Positions 17,716 through 26,776 are shown, numbered from the stretch's first letter. The stretch is DNA of 64,000 nt from Sulfurospirillum sp. UBA2217 (GCA_002328495.1 DCUJ01000012.1:1-64000), one strand, 5' to 3'. The notes: generated by a model from the sequence alone, not told the origin. Numbers and translations: made by a program.

Positions 17716-18729
17716 GTGCTAAAACAATTTTTACATCTTTTTATGATTGGATTATGTATCAATGTAGTGTATGCTAAAGAGTTAGACAATTTTTACAAAG
17801 GCAAAACAATTAAACTTATCGTTGGATATGCGCCTGGAGGTACATATGACGTAACCGCAAGGTTTTTAGCTCCTTATCTTGAACGCAAAACAGGAGCAAA
17901 CGTCATTGTGATTAACACGCCTGGTGGTGGTGGAATTACGGCATTAAATAAATTTGCATCTACTCAATCAAACGAAACAGCATTGATGTTGGTCAACACA
18001 CAAGGATCTATTCTTTCAGAGATATTGGATGCACCAAATGTACGATATACGTTTCAAGATTTTCCTCTTGTGTCTCAAATTTCGTTTGATTCCCCCATTT
18101 TACTTATCAATAAAGAGTTACCTTACAAAACACTTCAAGAGTTCAAAGACGCTAAAACGCGCATCAAATTTGCGGGTGGTGGAAAAATTGATAGCATAGC
18201 AGATTACGCAGCCATACTGAGTGAAATTTTAGGGCTTGATTCCCATATTATCATAGGATACAAAGGCTCCAAAGAGGCCGCGTTGGCAGTGATGAGAGGC
18301 GAATGTGATGCTTTAATGGTTTCAAGTCGCTCTGCCCAAGCGTATGTGAGCAATAATCTTCTTTTGCCAATTGCCAGTTTTGGGAAAACAAATAATGATT
18401 TGTTCAAAGATTTGCCAATGCTCCAAGATGCTTTTGAACTCGATGTGGAGATGCGTAAAATGTTTGATTTTCGTTTAAATATAGCATTAGCAGGAAACAC
18501 ACTCATTGCCCAGAAAAATTTACCAACAGATCATGTGGCTTATTTTCAAACAATTTTTAAAACGATTTTAGACGATCAAAACGTCATAGAAGCTGCAAAG
18601 CATAAAAACATACTCTTGGAGTATCATTCATTGGAACAAACACGACGCATGATACAAAAAATATACACACAAGAAGATTCGCTCTTAGAAAGAATTAGGC
18701 ATATTATTCTTGAGAAATATTATAAATGA
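17716..18729 (+). CDS. tctC: Tripartite tricarboxylate transporter substrate-binding protein, TctC/Bug family
   Basis: 337-residue periplasmic binding protein with a signal peptide (to about VVYA-KELDNF). It has the family markers GYAPGGTYDVTAR, where the loop binds a carboxylate, and NTPGGGGITALN. It delivers a carboxylate ligand to the TctA membrane channel. The start is GTG at 17716 with AGGAG 6 bases upstream; the ATG two bases before is out of frame. The stop overlaps tctA as ATGA. The ligand cannot be read from sequence; neighbours suggest a substrate for the ATP-grasp enzyme downstream. Confidence 0.93.
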   Translation: MLKQFLHLFMIGLCINVVYAKELDNFYKGKTIKLIVGYAPGGTYDVTARFLAPYLERKTGANVIVINTPGGGGITALNKFASTQSNETALMLVNTQGSILSEILDAPNVRYTFQDFPLVSQISFDSPILLINKELPYKTLQEFKDAKTRIKFAGGGKIDSIADYAAILSEILGLDSHIIIGYKGSKEAALAVMRGECDALMVSSRSAQAYVSNNLLLPIASFGKTNNDLFKDLPMLQDAFELDVEMRKMFDFRLNIALAGNTLIAQKNLPTDHVAYFQTIFKTILDDQNVIEAAKHKNILLEYHSLEQTRRMIQKIYTQEDSLLERIRHIILEKYYK

Positions 18730-20186
18730 TAGAGACAGTCTTTTTAGGAATCGGTGAAGTTTTTAATGTTTCAACACTTGCTATTATCGTATTGGGTATT
18801 TTTATAGGAACACTCTTTGGAATTATCCCAGGGCTTAGCGGTGTAACGACGGTTGCGTTGTTATTGCCTTTTGTGTATGACATGAACCCTCTCACGGGAA
18901 TAGGTTTTTTACTTGGAGCAAGAGCAGCGACGTATACAGGCGGTGCGGTAAGCTCGATTTTACTTGGAATTCCTGGGACTGTTTCAAATTCAGCTACTGT
19001 CATTGATGGGCATAAGCTGTATAAAAAAGGCAGAGGCTATATAGCAGTAGGAGCGGCACTTAGTGCCTCACTTATAGGTGGGGTTATTGGTGCAACTACT
19101 TTAGCATTTTCACTTCCTTTCATGGCTCCTGTGATTTTATCCGTAGGGGCACCTGAAGTCTTTATCCTTTCTTCTATTGGGCTTTTATGGATTGGTTTAT
19201 TTGGGCATAAGCAAGAAAAAATAAAAAATTTTCTGATGATTTTTTTAGGGATTGGATTTTCATTGGTTGGTTATCAGCGTATCTCTGGTGAACCTCGTCT
19301 TTACTTTGGAAGCGATTATCTTATCGATGGTATTCCTATCATTCCTTTGGTTTTAGGAGTTTTTGCTATTCCAGAGATAGTAACCCTTTTAACTAAAAGA
19401 GTGCCTGAAGAGGCAATGAAAGAGCGAAAAAACAGATACTTTCATGAGCTCTATTTAGGGCTTTTCGCTACCTTACGAAGATATCTTTTGGTTTTGAAGT
19501 CTTCCTTATTAGGCATTGGTGTTGGCATCATTCCTGGTGTTGGTGGTGAAACGGCTCCCTTACTTGCACACGCACTTGCGAAAAAAGCACGAACATTTTC
19601 TGCCTTAGATGGAGTTATTGCACCTGAAAGCAGCAATAATGCAAAAGAAGGAGGAGCTTTAATTCCGACACTAGCATTGGGTATACCTGGCAGTGCGGGA
19701 ATGGCAATGTTACTTGGGGCATTTATGATTTTAGGAGTGGAACCTGGTCCAAATTTTTTAGTTGAACATATGAATTTTGCCATTAGTTTAGCTTTTATAT
19801 TGGCTATTGCCAATATTGTTGCTGTATTATTCATGATAGCACTTACACCTATGGTTAAAAAATCTATTTCTATTAATCCTCATCTTCTTTTTATTTTTCT
19901 CATTTCGTGTACGGTATTTGGAACATATCTGTCTCAAAAGAACGTATTTCATATTGTTTTTTTAGTTTTTTTTAGTTTTGTGGGTGTGATAATTGATAAA
20001 TTAAAGGTAAGTAAATCAGCCCTTATTTTAGGTTTTATTATGGGACCTTTGATTGAAACATATTGTATTATTTCTATACAAGCGTATGGACTAGCACTTT
20101 TATCTCGACCTATTGTATGGTTATCACTCATACTGTTATTATGGTTTTTTTACAAATCAAGCACTCTATCAAAAAATAAAAAGTAA
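18726..20186 (+). CDS. tctA: Tripartite tricarboxylate transporter membrane subunit TctA
   Basis: 486 residues, about 11-12 membrane segments. The family signature is plain: FGIIPGLSGVTTVALLLP, ILLGIPGTVSNSATVIDGH in the first half and GIIPGVGGETAP, LALGIPGSAGMAMLLGAF in the second, an inverted duplication. It imports the ligand bound by TctC using an ion gradient. The small third subunit TctB is missing on both sides. The gene runs straight into the cyanophycin-synthetase-like gene, 14 bases on. TctA may act without TctB, or TctB may be elsewhere. Confidence 0.94.
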   Translation: MIETVFLGIGEVFNVSTLAIIVLGIFIGTLFGIIPGLSGVTTVALLLPFVYDMNPLTGIGFLLGARAATYTGGAVSSILLGIPGTVSNSATVIDGHKLYKKGRGYIAVGAALSASLIGGVIGATTLAFSLPFMAPVILSVGAPEVFILSSIGLLWIGLFGHKQEKIKNFLMIFLGIGFSLVGYQRISGEPRLYFGSDYLIDGIPIIPLVLGVFAIPEIVTLLTKRVPEEAMKERKNRYFHELYLGLFATLRRYLLVLKSSLLGIGVGIIPGVGGETAPLLAHALAKKARTFSALDGVIAPESSNNAKEGGALIPTLALGIPGSAGMAMLLGAFMILGVEPGPNFLVEHMNFAISLAFILAIANIVAVLFMIALTPMVKKSISINPHLLFIFLISCTVFGTYLSQKNVFHIVFLVFFSFVGVIIDKLKVSKSALILGFIMGPLIETYCIISIQAYGLALLSRPIVWLSLILLLWFFYKSSTLSKNKK

Positions 20187-20200
20187 TTTAGGATTTACCA

Positions 20201-22021
20201 TTGCACATTAAAGATATTCGTATTCTTCAAGGCTCTTTGTATGGATACAAACAAAAAATAGCACTCTGCTTTGTTGAAGCAACACTTCTTTTTCCTATTG
20301 ATCTTCATCCATTACATACGTATATGGAAGAGATTTTTGAACTCAAATTAGACAAAGAGTATGGTAGTGTTCAAACATTAGAAGCGTTGCTGGATGCTTT
20401 ATTTTATTATTCAAAAACATTTCATAACTTATCAAAATTAGGTATTTATGAAAAAATTACTCTTCTTGAAAAATCGCTTCATGCCAATACGTATACCATG
20501 CGTTTAGCTGTGCCTTACGATTTTAATGCAAAAGCATCTTTGGATTGTTTTTATTGGACGCTTGAAGTTTTTACCCATGTTTTCATGGGACAAGGACAGC
20601 ATGTTGATCCTAAAAATCTCTACAAAAAACATTTCAATGATTTAATCAAAAGACACCATTCAAACGTACACATTGGCATCAATCAAGTGCGTTTTTTAGA
20701 AGCAGCGTTTGACTTAAATATCCGTACCTTTCATTTGGTTGGCAGTATCTATATTTTTGGTTATGGCAAGAATTCTCGCTATCTTGAAAGTAGCTATACC
20801 GATTCTACTAATATTTTGGGTGCAGATATCGCTAAGTTTAAAAACAAAACACATACCGTGCTTAAAAAATTTGGTTTGCCTGTCCCCAAACAACTCCTTA
20901 TCCAAAATGAAAAAGATATTGTAACGCTATTGGGGCAGATACCATTTCCTGTTGTTATTAAACCCATGGATGCGGAAGCTGGCTTTGGTGTTTATGCTGG
21001 ATTAACAACCTATAAATCTGTATGCGACGCCTATAATGAGGCTTTAAAAATATCTAAAAATATTGCGTTGGAAGAATATATCTATGGAGATGATTATCGT
21101 TTAACCGTCCTCCACAATCGTGTCATTAAAGTTATCAAAAGATTGGCTGGTGGAGTTGTGGGCGATGGGATTCATACGATTGAGTCATTAGTCGCTAAGG
21201 CACAAAGTGATTTAACCATGAAAGAGCGAAGCAGAGTAAGAGGCTATTGTTTACTCACTCTTGATGCCGAAGCACTTGGATTATTAGAAGAGTTTGGAAA
21301 AAGTCCCCAGACCATCCCTCAAAGTGGTGAATATATTCAACTAAGAAGAAAATCAAATATCAGTGCTGGGGGGACTAATCATACTGTCAACTTAGCGGAT
21401 GTACACACCGACAATCTCCAATTAGCCATTGAAGCAACCAAGGCACTCAGGCTTGACATAGCAGGTGTTGATTTTATTTGCAGAGATATTTCAAAGTCAT
21501 GGCTAGAGGTTGGAGGCGGCATATGTGAAATAAATGCTCAACCCCAAATAGGATACCATTCAACCCCCACAATTTATCAAGAGCTATTAAAAGAACTTGT
21601 TCCTAATCGTGGAAAAATTCCTATGGTGTTAAGCATAGGAAAAACATTCAATAGTCCAAAACAGCTATCCTATAAAACACTAGCGTTAGTCAATGCACAA
21701 GGCGTATTTTTGAACAATAAGAAAATAGTGCCCTATAAAGACCTCTTTTCTGCCTCTTATGTCGCGTTAAACAATACTGAAAGTGAATTTGTCCATATCG
21801 TTGTAGACGCTAAAGAAAGATTTGAAAATGGATTGCCTTTTGACAGATGCGATATCCTTTACAGCGATTGTTTTGAGACAATCAAAGACGTTATTTCTAA
21901 AATCCATTTAAATTGTCATTACATTATCCTCGATGAAATACCAAAAGAGATTGACCCAGAATTGAAAAAAAAGTGTTTTTCATCAACCAATACAGACAGG
22001 ATTTTAACCATACTTTCCTAG
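20201..22021 (+). CDS. Cyanophycin-synthetase-like ATP-grasp ligase with degenerate Mur part
   Basis: 606 residues. Residues about 1-160 match the N-terminal domain of cyanophycin synthetase CphA. Residues 190-455 are its ATP-grasp domain, with FGYGKNSRYLESSYTDST, KFGLPVP, VVIKPMDAEAGFGV (the grasp loop), QLRRKSNISAGGT, LDIAGVDFICRDI and EVGGGICEINAQP (metal ligands). Where CphA has its Mur-ligase P-loop TGTNGKTT, this protein reads LSIGKTFNSP and is only about 140 residues longer, so the second ATP site is lost. A single ATP-driven amide ligation is expected, not cyanophycin made by the standard route. Start is TTG at 20201 with AGGAT upstream. It forms an operon with tctC and tctA. Confidence 0.75.
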   Translation: MHIKDIRILQGSLYGYKQKIALCFVEATLLFPIDLHPLHTYMEEIFELKLDKEYGSVQTLEALLDALFYYSKTFHNLSKLGIYEKITLLEKSLHANTYTMRLAVPYDFNAKASLDCFYWTLEVFTHVFMGQGQHVDPKNLYKKHFNDLIKRHHSNVHIGINQVRFLEAAFDLNIRTFHLVGSIYIFGYGKNSRYLESSYTDSTNILGADIAKFKNKTHTVLKKFGLPVPKQLLIQNEKDIVTLLGQIPFPVVIKPMDAEAGFGVYAGLTTYKSVCDAYNEALKISKNIALEEYIYGDDYRLTVLHNRVIKVIKRLAGGVVGDGIHTIESLVAKAQSDLTMKERSRVRGYCLLTLDAEALGLLEEFGKSPQTIPQSGEYIQLRRKSNISAGGTNHTVNLADVHTDNLQLAIEATKALRLDIAGVDFICRDISKSWLEVGGGICEINAQPQIGYHSTPTIYQELLKELVPNRGKIPMVLSIGKTFNSPKQLSYKTLALVNAQGVFLNNKKIVPYKDLFSASYVALNNTESEFVHIVVDAKERFENGLPFDRCDILYSDCFETIKDVISKIHLNCHYIILDEIPKEIDPELKKKCFSSTNTDRILTILS

Positions 22022-22031
22022 AAAAAAGAGG

Positions 22032-22859
22032 TTAAATTTTGCTTGCAATGATGTAGGCATTGCGCTTTTCGCCTTGTGTTGAAGGGGCACACTCCATACT
22101 GTTTTTGCCTGTGAGATGAAACTGTTTTATGCGAAAACCATTTTCTGTAAACAGGGTACAAAATTCTTTTTCACTGGCAATCGGGTGCGAAACGTAACGG
22201 CGGGTATATTCATGAATGGCATCGATAAAAGCATCGTTTTTTACCTTTAATCTATGCGTTTGCGCTAAAATGGTTTCTTGGAATTTTTTTCTTTGTTCAG
22301 CATTAAACGACTGCTGTGTATAGCAATTCTCTCGAATGCGATTCACCGTAACAACATGCCCTCCTTGTGCAAGTAACGCATACCATCGCTTGATCAAAGA
22401 GGTATGAAGTGTTCTCTCTAAATTACCAAAAAAAGAGTGGGTGCAGATGAGATCAAATGTATTCAAAGGCTCAAAACGTATGATATCTTCGCAAAAGGTT
22501 TCAATGTCTAGATTTTCTCTTTGTGCATACCATTCATTTAACAACAAGGGGGTTTTACAAATGTCTAAGACACTTACATGTAATCTCACATCCGCTTGTA
22601 CAGAAAATTCATGCAATAATTGCAACATAGCATAATCTGAACTACCTGAGATAAGAACACGTATACTTTTTTTGTTCTGACATACTGATTCAAAAGCATT
22701 CAAATAAAACTCTCTTTCGTTGAGGGAAGAAGCCACTATCCCAAAGAGTCTCAAATACTGCCACGTTCCATGATACCAAGCACATCCTTTACACGTTGTT
22801 TGTGCTGTATCAAAGGCAAATTGTGCGCTCTTTTGCACATCATCACGTTGTAGATTCAT
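22032..22859 (-). CDS. SAM-dependent methyltransferase
   Basis: 275 residues from the ATG at 22859, which shares a base with the stop of the preceding gene (TGATG); the open frame has a TTG one codon earlier. The Rossmann fold is visible: VLISGSSDYAMLQLL for motif I, LHVSVLDICKTPLLL with the acidic residue for ribose binding, and FDLICTHSFFGNL for motif IV. An N-terminal CKGCAWYHG segment carries two cysteines. The product could be a methylated acid, amine or small peptide; the substrate is inferred only from the operon. A palindrome at 22574 encodes LHVS. Confidence 0.75.
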   Translation of the reverse strand: MNLQRDDVQKSAQFAFDTAQTTCKGCAWYHGTWQYLRLFGIVASSLNEREFYLNAFESVCQNKKSIRVLISGSSDYAMLQLLHEFSVQADVRLHVSVLDICKTPLLLNEWYAQRENLDIETFCEDIIRFEPLNTFDLICTHSFFGNLERTLHTSLIKRWYALLAQGGHVVTVNRIRENCYTQQSFNAEQRKKFQETILAQTHRLKVKNDAFIDAIHEYTRRYVSHPIASEKEFCTLFTENGFRIKQFHLTGKNSMECAPSTQGEKRNAYIIASKI

Positions 22860-24238
22860 CAATACGTGCTTCTAGACATAACGTTTAAGGGCAACCCCAG
22901 TGCTAAACGAGCCTCTTCTGGCGTAGCAATCGACCTTCCTAAGGTTAAGCTAATCGTTTTGATACGCTCTAATAATGAAACGTTGGTCGCAAACGTCTCT
23001 TTAGTAGCGTCCATATACAGTGCATCTTCCAACCCAAGACGGACATGCCCTCCTGCTATCATAGAAGCGATGTTCATAGGGAGCTGAAATATACCAAGCC
23101 CTGTACCTGCCCAAATAGAATGACGTGGAAGGACGCTATACAAATGCGTCAAATCAGCCAGTGTCGCTTGCGCCGTGTTGAGATTGCCGAGCAAGAGGTT
23201 AAAATAGTTATTTTCAGGCAAGAGTTCATGCTTTTGTAGGTATTTTGCCAATGAAATCATCCCGCTATCAAAAATTTCTACTTCAGGTTTTATGCCCTGC
23301 TCTTTCATACATAAGGCTAATTCTTGAACCGTTTCAAGTGAATTGATGCTAGGTCCTGAAAGAAAATTCATCGAACCCAAGGTTAAACTTGCCATATCTG
23401 GCTTTGCATCACCCTTTAGATACAGTACTTCACAACGCTCTTGGAGTGAAACACCGCCTCTTCCAGACGTGCTCACACAGCAGATAAGATGAGGACACGC
23501 TTTGCGTATCCCTAAAATAATGGTTTCATACGCTTTTGCACTGGATGTGGGTTTTCCATTGGCGTCGCGTGCGTGCAAATGAACAAGGCTAGCCCCCTCA
23601 TGTGCTAAACGAATGGCCTCTTCGATGATTTCATCACTGCTGATAGGCACATAGGGATTTGAGCGTTTCGTTGGCACCATCCCTGTAGGTGCTACATTGA
23701 TGATGAGTGGCGTGAAAGGGTTGAGTGGGTGGGGATCGTATTGTAAGCTTAGATTTTTTTGATAGCTCTTTTTTGCTTCTTTTTCACCCATAAACTGTTC
23801 TAAATTAAGCTCCAACGTTGTCCAATGCTCGATGGCATCAAGACCAAAGGAAGCCACTTTTTTAACCCTGCCAACCTCTTTGTAACCATAATGTTTTTTA
23901 TACCATAAGATAGTATCGGCACGATCAGCATTGGTAAGGACACTTTTAATCCCCAAGCGATACATCGCATCTAGCCTCACATCTTGGAGAGCTTTTCCTA
24001 TGCCTCCCCCTTGAAACTCAGGGTAAACTGCCAAAAGAGTCGTTTTCCCCTGTGTGCCATAGAGGTGTTTAAAGCCACTCACACCGACAATTTTACCCGC
24101 TACTTTAGCCACAAAATAAGCATTAAAATCAATTTCTTCCATCTCCAAAGAGGGAATATGGTGCATATTCCACGGCTCAAGCACGTCTAACATTGCTTTT
24201 CTATCGTGTGGTCTTGCCACAGAAATTTCGAAATTCAT
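22859..24238 (-). CDS. Fusion of GNAT acetyltransferase and beta-keto acid cleavage enzyme (BKACE)
   Basis: 459 residues from the ATG at 24238, which overlaps the previous stop as ATGA; the open frame to 24355 would run deep into the upstream gene and is rejected. Residues 1-150 are a GNAT fold with the acetyl-CoA loop FQGGGIGKAL (75-84). Residues about 175-455 are a DUF849/Kce enzyme with the zinc motif HLHARD (220-225), NVAPTGM at its start, GTGLGIFQLP and a late GLEDALY. BKACE enzymes condense a beta-keto acid with acetyl-CoA to give acetoacetate and a new acyl-CoA. The two halves share acetyl-CoA as a substrate. Fusion of the two is odd and may channel the product to N-acetylation. Confidence 0.85.
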   Translation of the reverse strand: MNFEISVARPHDRKAMLDVLEPWNMHHIPSLEMEEIDFNAYFVAKVAGKIVGVSGFKHLYGTQGKTTLLAVYPEFQGGGIGKALQDVRLDAMYRLGIKSVLTNADRADTILWYKKHYGYKEVGRVKKVASFGLDAIEHWTTLELNLEQFMGEKEAKKSYQKNLSLQYDPHPLNPFTPLIINVAPTGMVPTKRSNPYVPISSDEIIEEAIRLAHEGASLVHLHARDANGKPTSSAKAYETIILGIRKACPHLICCVSTSGRGGVSLQERCEVLYLKGDAKPDMASLTLGSMNFLSGPSINSLETVQELALCMKEQGIKPEVEIFDSGMISLAKYLQKHELLPENNYFNLLLGNLNTAQATLADLTHLYSVLPRHSIWAGTGLGIFQLPMNIASMIAGGHVRLGLEDALYMDATKETFATNVSLLERIKTISLTLGRSIATPEEARLALGLPLNVMSRSTY

Positions 24239-25227
24239 ACCTTGCTTGTCCGTGATTCGATACGAGTGTTCAACAACGCACCAAAGGCCGTTAAAAGATT
24301 TTTTTCTGCGGCTTGTAAATGTTCTTGTGTATGATTGGCAAACGGTCTCATGCAAACATTGGCTTCAAAAAGCACAATTTTCCCATCGGGCAGCATCGCA
24401 CAATCAACCCCAAAGAAATCCAGCTTCAAATACGCATACACATACGCACAAAATTTCTCAAACAGAGGTGGAGGATTTTCTAAAAATCTTTTTTCTTCTT
24501 CGATGTTTTTCATACTCTCTCTACTGTGTGCGTGTATTTTCCACGTATCAGCGTCTATGTAGTGTCTTGGGTAGGCTTTTGCGTTTATCATGTAAAATCT
24601 AGCTTTTTGATACACACCCTCACTGTTTTTAAAATCTACAAATTCGCTTAGAAAATACTCCTTGTTGCCATCGAGTACGAACGCATCAAATGTTTCACTC
24701 GTAACATCATCAATTTTAAAAAGCCCCTCCCCTCCATGAGAAGATACAGGACGAAATAAAAAAGCTTTATCACCAAAATAGTGTTTACCCAAAGCACGTA
24801 TCTCTTCTTTCGTATTTGGGGCAATTCTATAGGTTTTTGGGATGATAAACTCAGGCGTTGAGTGAAGATTTTGCGATACGGTGTCCCGTGCTGTTTTGGC
24901 GATGTCGCGTGGGTGATTTAGGATGGGTGCTTTGAAATTAAGATTTTCAAACAAGAGAAGCGATTTTTTTTGAACCTCTGGATCACACATCATATTGACG
25001 ATTATATCGGGTTTGAACGCAAGTTGTAAGGTCTGAAAATGATCTTTTCCTCCTAAGTATGCCGTCGTGATGTGTGCATTGTGGAGAGTGATATTTTCTA
25101 AAAATGAGCTATTGCCATCAAAATTTAAAAGAAACTCTTTTAAAAAACCATCATTGTACCCCACGTCTACACGGTTGTCATCAGGAATGCCGATGATTTT
25201 TAAGATGTGTTTCTCTCTATTTTCCAC
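24235..25227 (-). CDS. ATP-grasp ligase, RimK/glutathione-synthetase-like
   Basis: 330 residues. The start is a GTG at 25227; the gene overlaps the upstream one by 11 bases. The N-terminal half is a Rossmann-like pre-ATP domain. The ATP-grasp core follows with KAFLFRPVSSHGGEGLFK (glycine-rich grasp loop), SEFVDFKN, FFGVDCAMLPDGKIVLFEANVCM (metal-binding D, E and N). The family joins a carboxylate to an amine using ATP. Its operon partners are a BKACE-GNAT protein and a methyltransferase, and an unrelated ATP-grasp enzyme is convergent to it, so a small amide or peptide product is plausible. The substrate is not known. Confidence 0.8.
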   Translation of the reverse strand: MENREKHILKIIGIPDDNRVDVGYNDGFLKEFLLNFDGNSSFLENITLHNAHITTAYLGGKDHFQTLQLAFKPDIIVNMMCDPEVQKKSLLLFENLNFKAPILNHPRDIAKTARDTVSQNLHSTPEFIIPKTYRIAPNTKEEIRALGKHYFGDKAFLFRPVSSHGGEGLFKIDDVTSETFDAFVLDGNKEYFLSEFVDFKNSEGVYQKARFYMINAKAYPRHYIDADTWKIHAHSRESMKNIEEEKRFLENPPPLFEKFCAYVYAYLKLDFFGVDCAMLPDGKIVLFEANVCMRPFANHTQEHLQAAEKNLLTAFGALLNTRIESRTSKV

Positions 25228-26665
25228 TAGCTATCTCTCTTTCCACAACCATCAATGAGTTTTTGGCTTTTTCGTTCTGTGGGTCTAACGCAAGTATCTT
25301 TTCGTACTGCACTTTAGCATTGATAAAATCACCTTTTTTATAGTAAACAAACCCCAAAGAATCATACGCTTCCAAAAGTGAGCCATCTTTGTCAATGACG
25401 TCCTGAAGCACTTTAAAAGCCTCATCATAACGTCCCAAATCTCCTAATGCAACCGCCATGTTAAAGGTTGCGGGGAGAAAGTCACTTTGGATAGCAAGGG
25501 CTTTTTTAAATGACTCTATGGCTTCTTCTTTTTTGTTTTCATTGAAAAGGTCGTTGCCTTTATCAAAATGCGGTGTGGCTCGCTCTATGACTGTCTCGGG
25601 CATTCTCACCTGTTCGATGTCCTCAGGAGCGATGATGTAGTTTGCTTTGGAGTATTCGTTGTTAAAGTCAAACAGTTCCATTTTGGTATGCGGTACAACG
25701 CAAATGGCAAAGACTTCATCCGCCCCTTGGGTAAATTCTACAAAAGAGACGATTTTGCCTGTTTTGATATTCACAACCCACACACCACTCACGCGTTTTG
25801 CTAGTTTTGTGATAGGAAGCCCACTAAAGGTTGCACTCTCACGCACCTTTGAAAGACCGATAAAGGCAAAATCCCCTACCATATCAAGTCCTCGTGTAAA
25901 GCCTGGAACAGTAGCTATTTCTATGGCTTTTTTCTTTTTAAAATCATAGTAACTTATACTGCCTTTACCTGATTCTAAAAAATAAAGTTTTTCTTGATGC
26001 CATCGTGGAGAGTGTGGCATACTCAAATCGTTTAATAAAACTTCATTGGTGGTGATGTCCATAAGCATCCCACCGTTGGCTTTTTTTTCTCTCCATCCCA
26101 AAGGGGTATCGGTTGTGCCAAGTGAGGTCACATAACGAGGAATGCCATCGCGTGTACAAAACCCATTTAAGTGACATTTATCCAGTGGTTGAAGCAATGT
26201 TATAAAGGGAGGTTTCCAGATAGGCTTAAAACTGCTGTTGGGATTTTTAATGCACAAACAGGAAAATTTGGTATTGACAAAGTAAAGCTCATCGTTACAG
26301 TACTCCATCTCATGGATGTCAATATCTGCGGTGAAATGAATGCTTTGTGGAAGATAACACGCATCGTATGTCTTGCCATCTTCTAGGGTACTCGCAACCC
26401 CCGTAAAATTAGCAAATTGGTAAATGCCATGACCCAGCCCTGCCCAAAGTTTTCCTCCTTTGGCATACATGCCCATGGGACGAGGAAACTCTTTGTAGCG
26501 TATATCAAAAGCATTGTTGTGCGCTCCCATAAGCATGATTTTACCGCTTTGATAGGTACTCATCACGATGGTGACTTTAAGCTGTTTTAAAAGTTCCACG
26601 ATATTGACCGAGTATGTAAAATCTATCTTTTGTTCTATTGGTTTTTTAGTGTTAGCCTCAGCCAT
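25217..26665 (-). CDS. TIGR03032-like protein with C-terminal TPR repeats
   Basis: 482 residues, first gene of the four-gene operon. Residues 20-360 resemble the TIGR03032 (DUF4915) family, a likely beta-propeller: STYQSGKIMLMGAHN, FPRPMGMYAKGGKLWAGLGHG, LNGFCTRDGIPRYVTSLGTTD, MPHSPRWHQEKLYFLESGKG. Residues 370-475 contain three TPR units (NLFNENKKEEAIESFKKAL, FNMAVALGDLGRYDEAFKVL, LGFVYYKKGDFINAKVQYEK). No signal peptide is visible. The family is uncharacterised; a scaffold or recognition role in a biosynthetic cluster is inferred. A strong promoter-like -10 lies 32 bases upstream. Confidence 0.7.
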   Translation of the reverse strand: MAEANTKKPIEQKIDFTYSVNIVELLKQLKVTIVMSTYQSGKIMLMGAHNNAFDIRYKEFPRPMGMYAKGGKLWAGLGHGIYQFANFTGVASTLEDGKTYDACYLPQSIHFTADIDIHEMEYCNDELYFVNTKFSCLCIKNPNSSFKPIWKPPFITLLQPLDKCHLNGFCTRDGIPRYVTSLGTTDTPLGWREKKANGGMLMDITTNEVLLNDLSMPHSPRWHQEKLYFLESGKGSISYYDFKKKKAIEIATVPGFTRGLDMVGDFAFIGLSKVRESATFSGLPITKLAKRVSGVWVVNIKTGKIVSFVEFTQGADEVFAICVVPHTKMELFDFNNEYSKANYIIAPEDIEQVRMPETVIERATPHFDKGNDLFNENKKEEAIESFKKALAIQSDFLPATFNMAVALGDLGRYDEAFKVLQDVIDKDGSLLEAYDSLGFVYYKKGDFINAKVQYEKILALDPQNEKAKNSLMVVEREIASGK

Positions 26666-26696
26666 AAGAGTCTATCCTTTGAAAATATAATAGAAA

Positions 26697-26702
26697 ATTA
26701 TA
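26697..26702 (-). promoter_or_regulatory. Probable -10 box of the TIGR03032 operon
   Basis: Minus-strand TATAAT after a T-rich stretch, with an AAGGA ribosome site between it and the ATG at 26665. It supports a four-gene transcript down to the methyltransferase. Confidence 0.5.
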
Positions 26703-26734
26703 CTAAAAAAATTGTGAGTACTACAAAATAAAGA

Positions 26735-26766
26735 TTACATGTAAGACCCAAAGATCTTACATGTAA
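26735..26766 (-). terminator. Terminator made of two TTACATGTAA copies
   Basis: TTACATGTAAGA (26735-26746) and TCTTACATGTAA (26755-26766) form a perfect 12-bp stem with an 8-base loop. On the minus strand it is followed by TCTTTATTTTG, so it should end the autotransporter transcript. Confidence 0.75.
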
Positions 26767-26776
26767 AGATTTGGCG

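Noticed and set aside
24239..24355. Longer N terminus for the GNAT-BKACE fusion
   Set aside because: It would overlap the ATP-grasp gene by 121 bases; the ATG at 24238 gives an ATGA overlap and starts directly at the GNAT fold.
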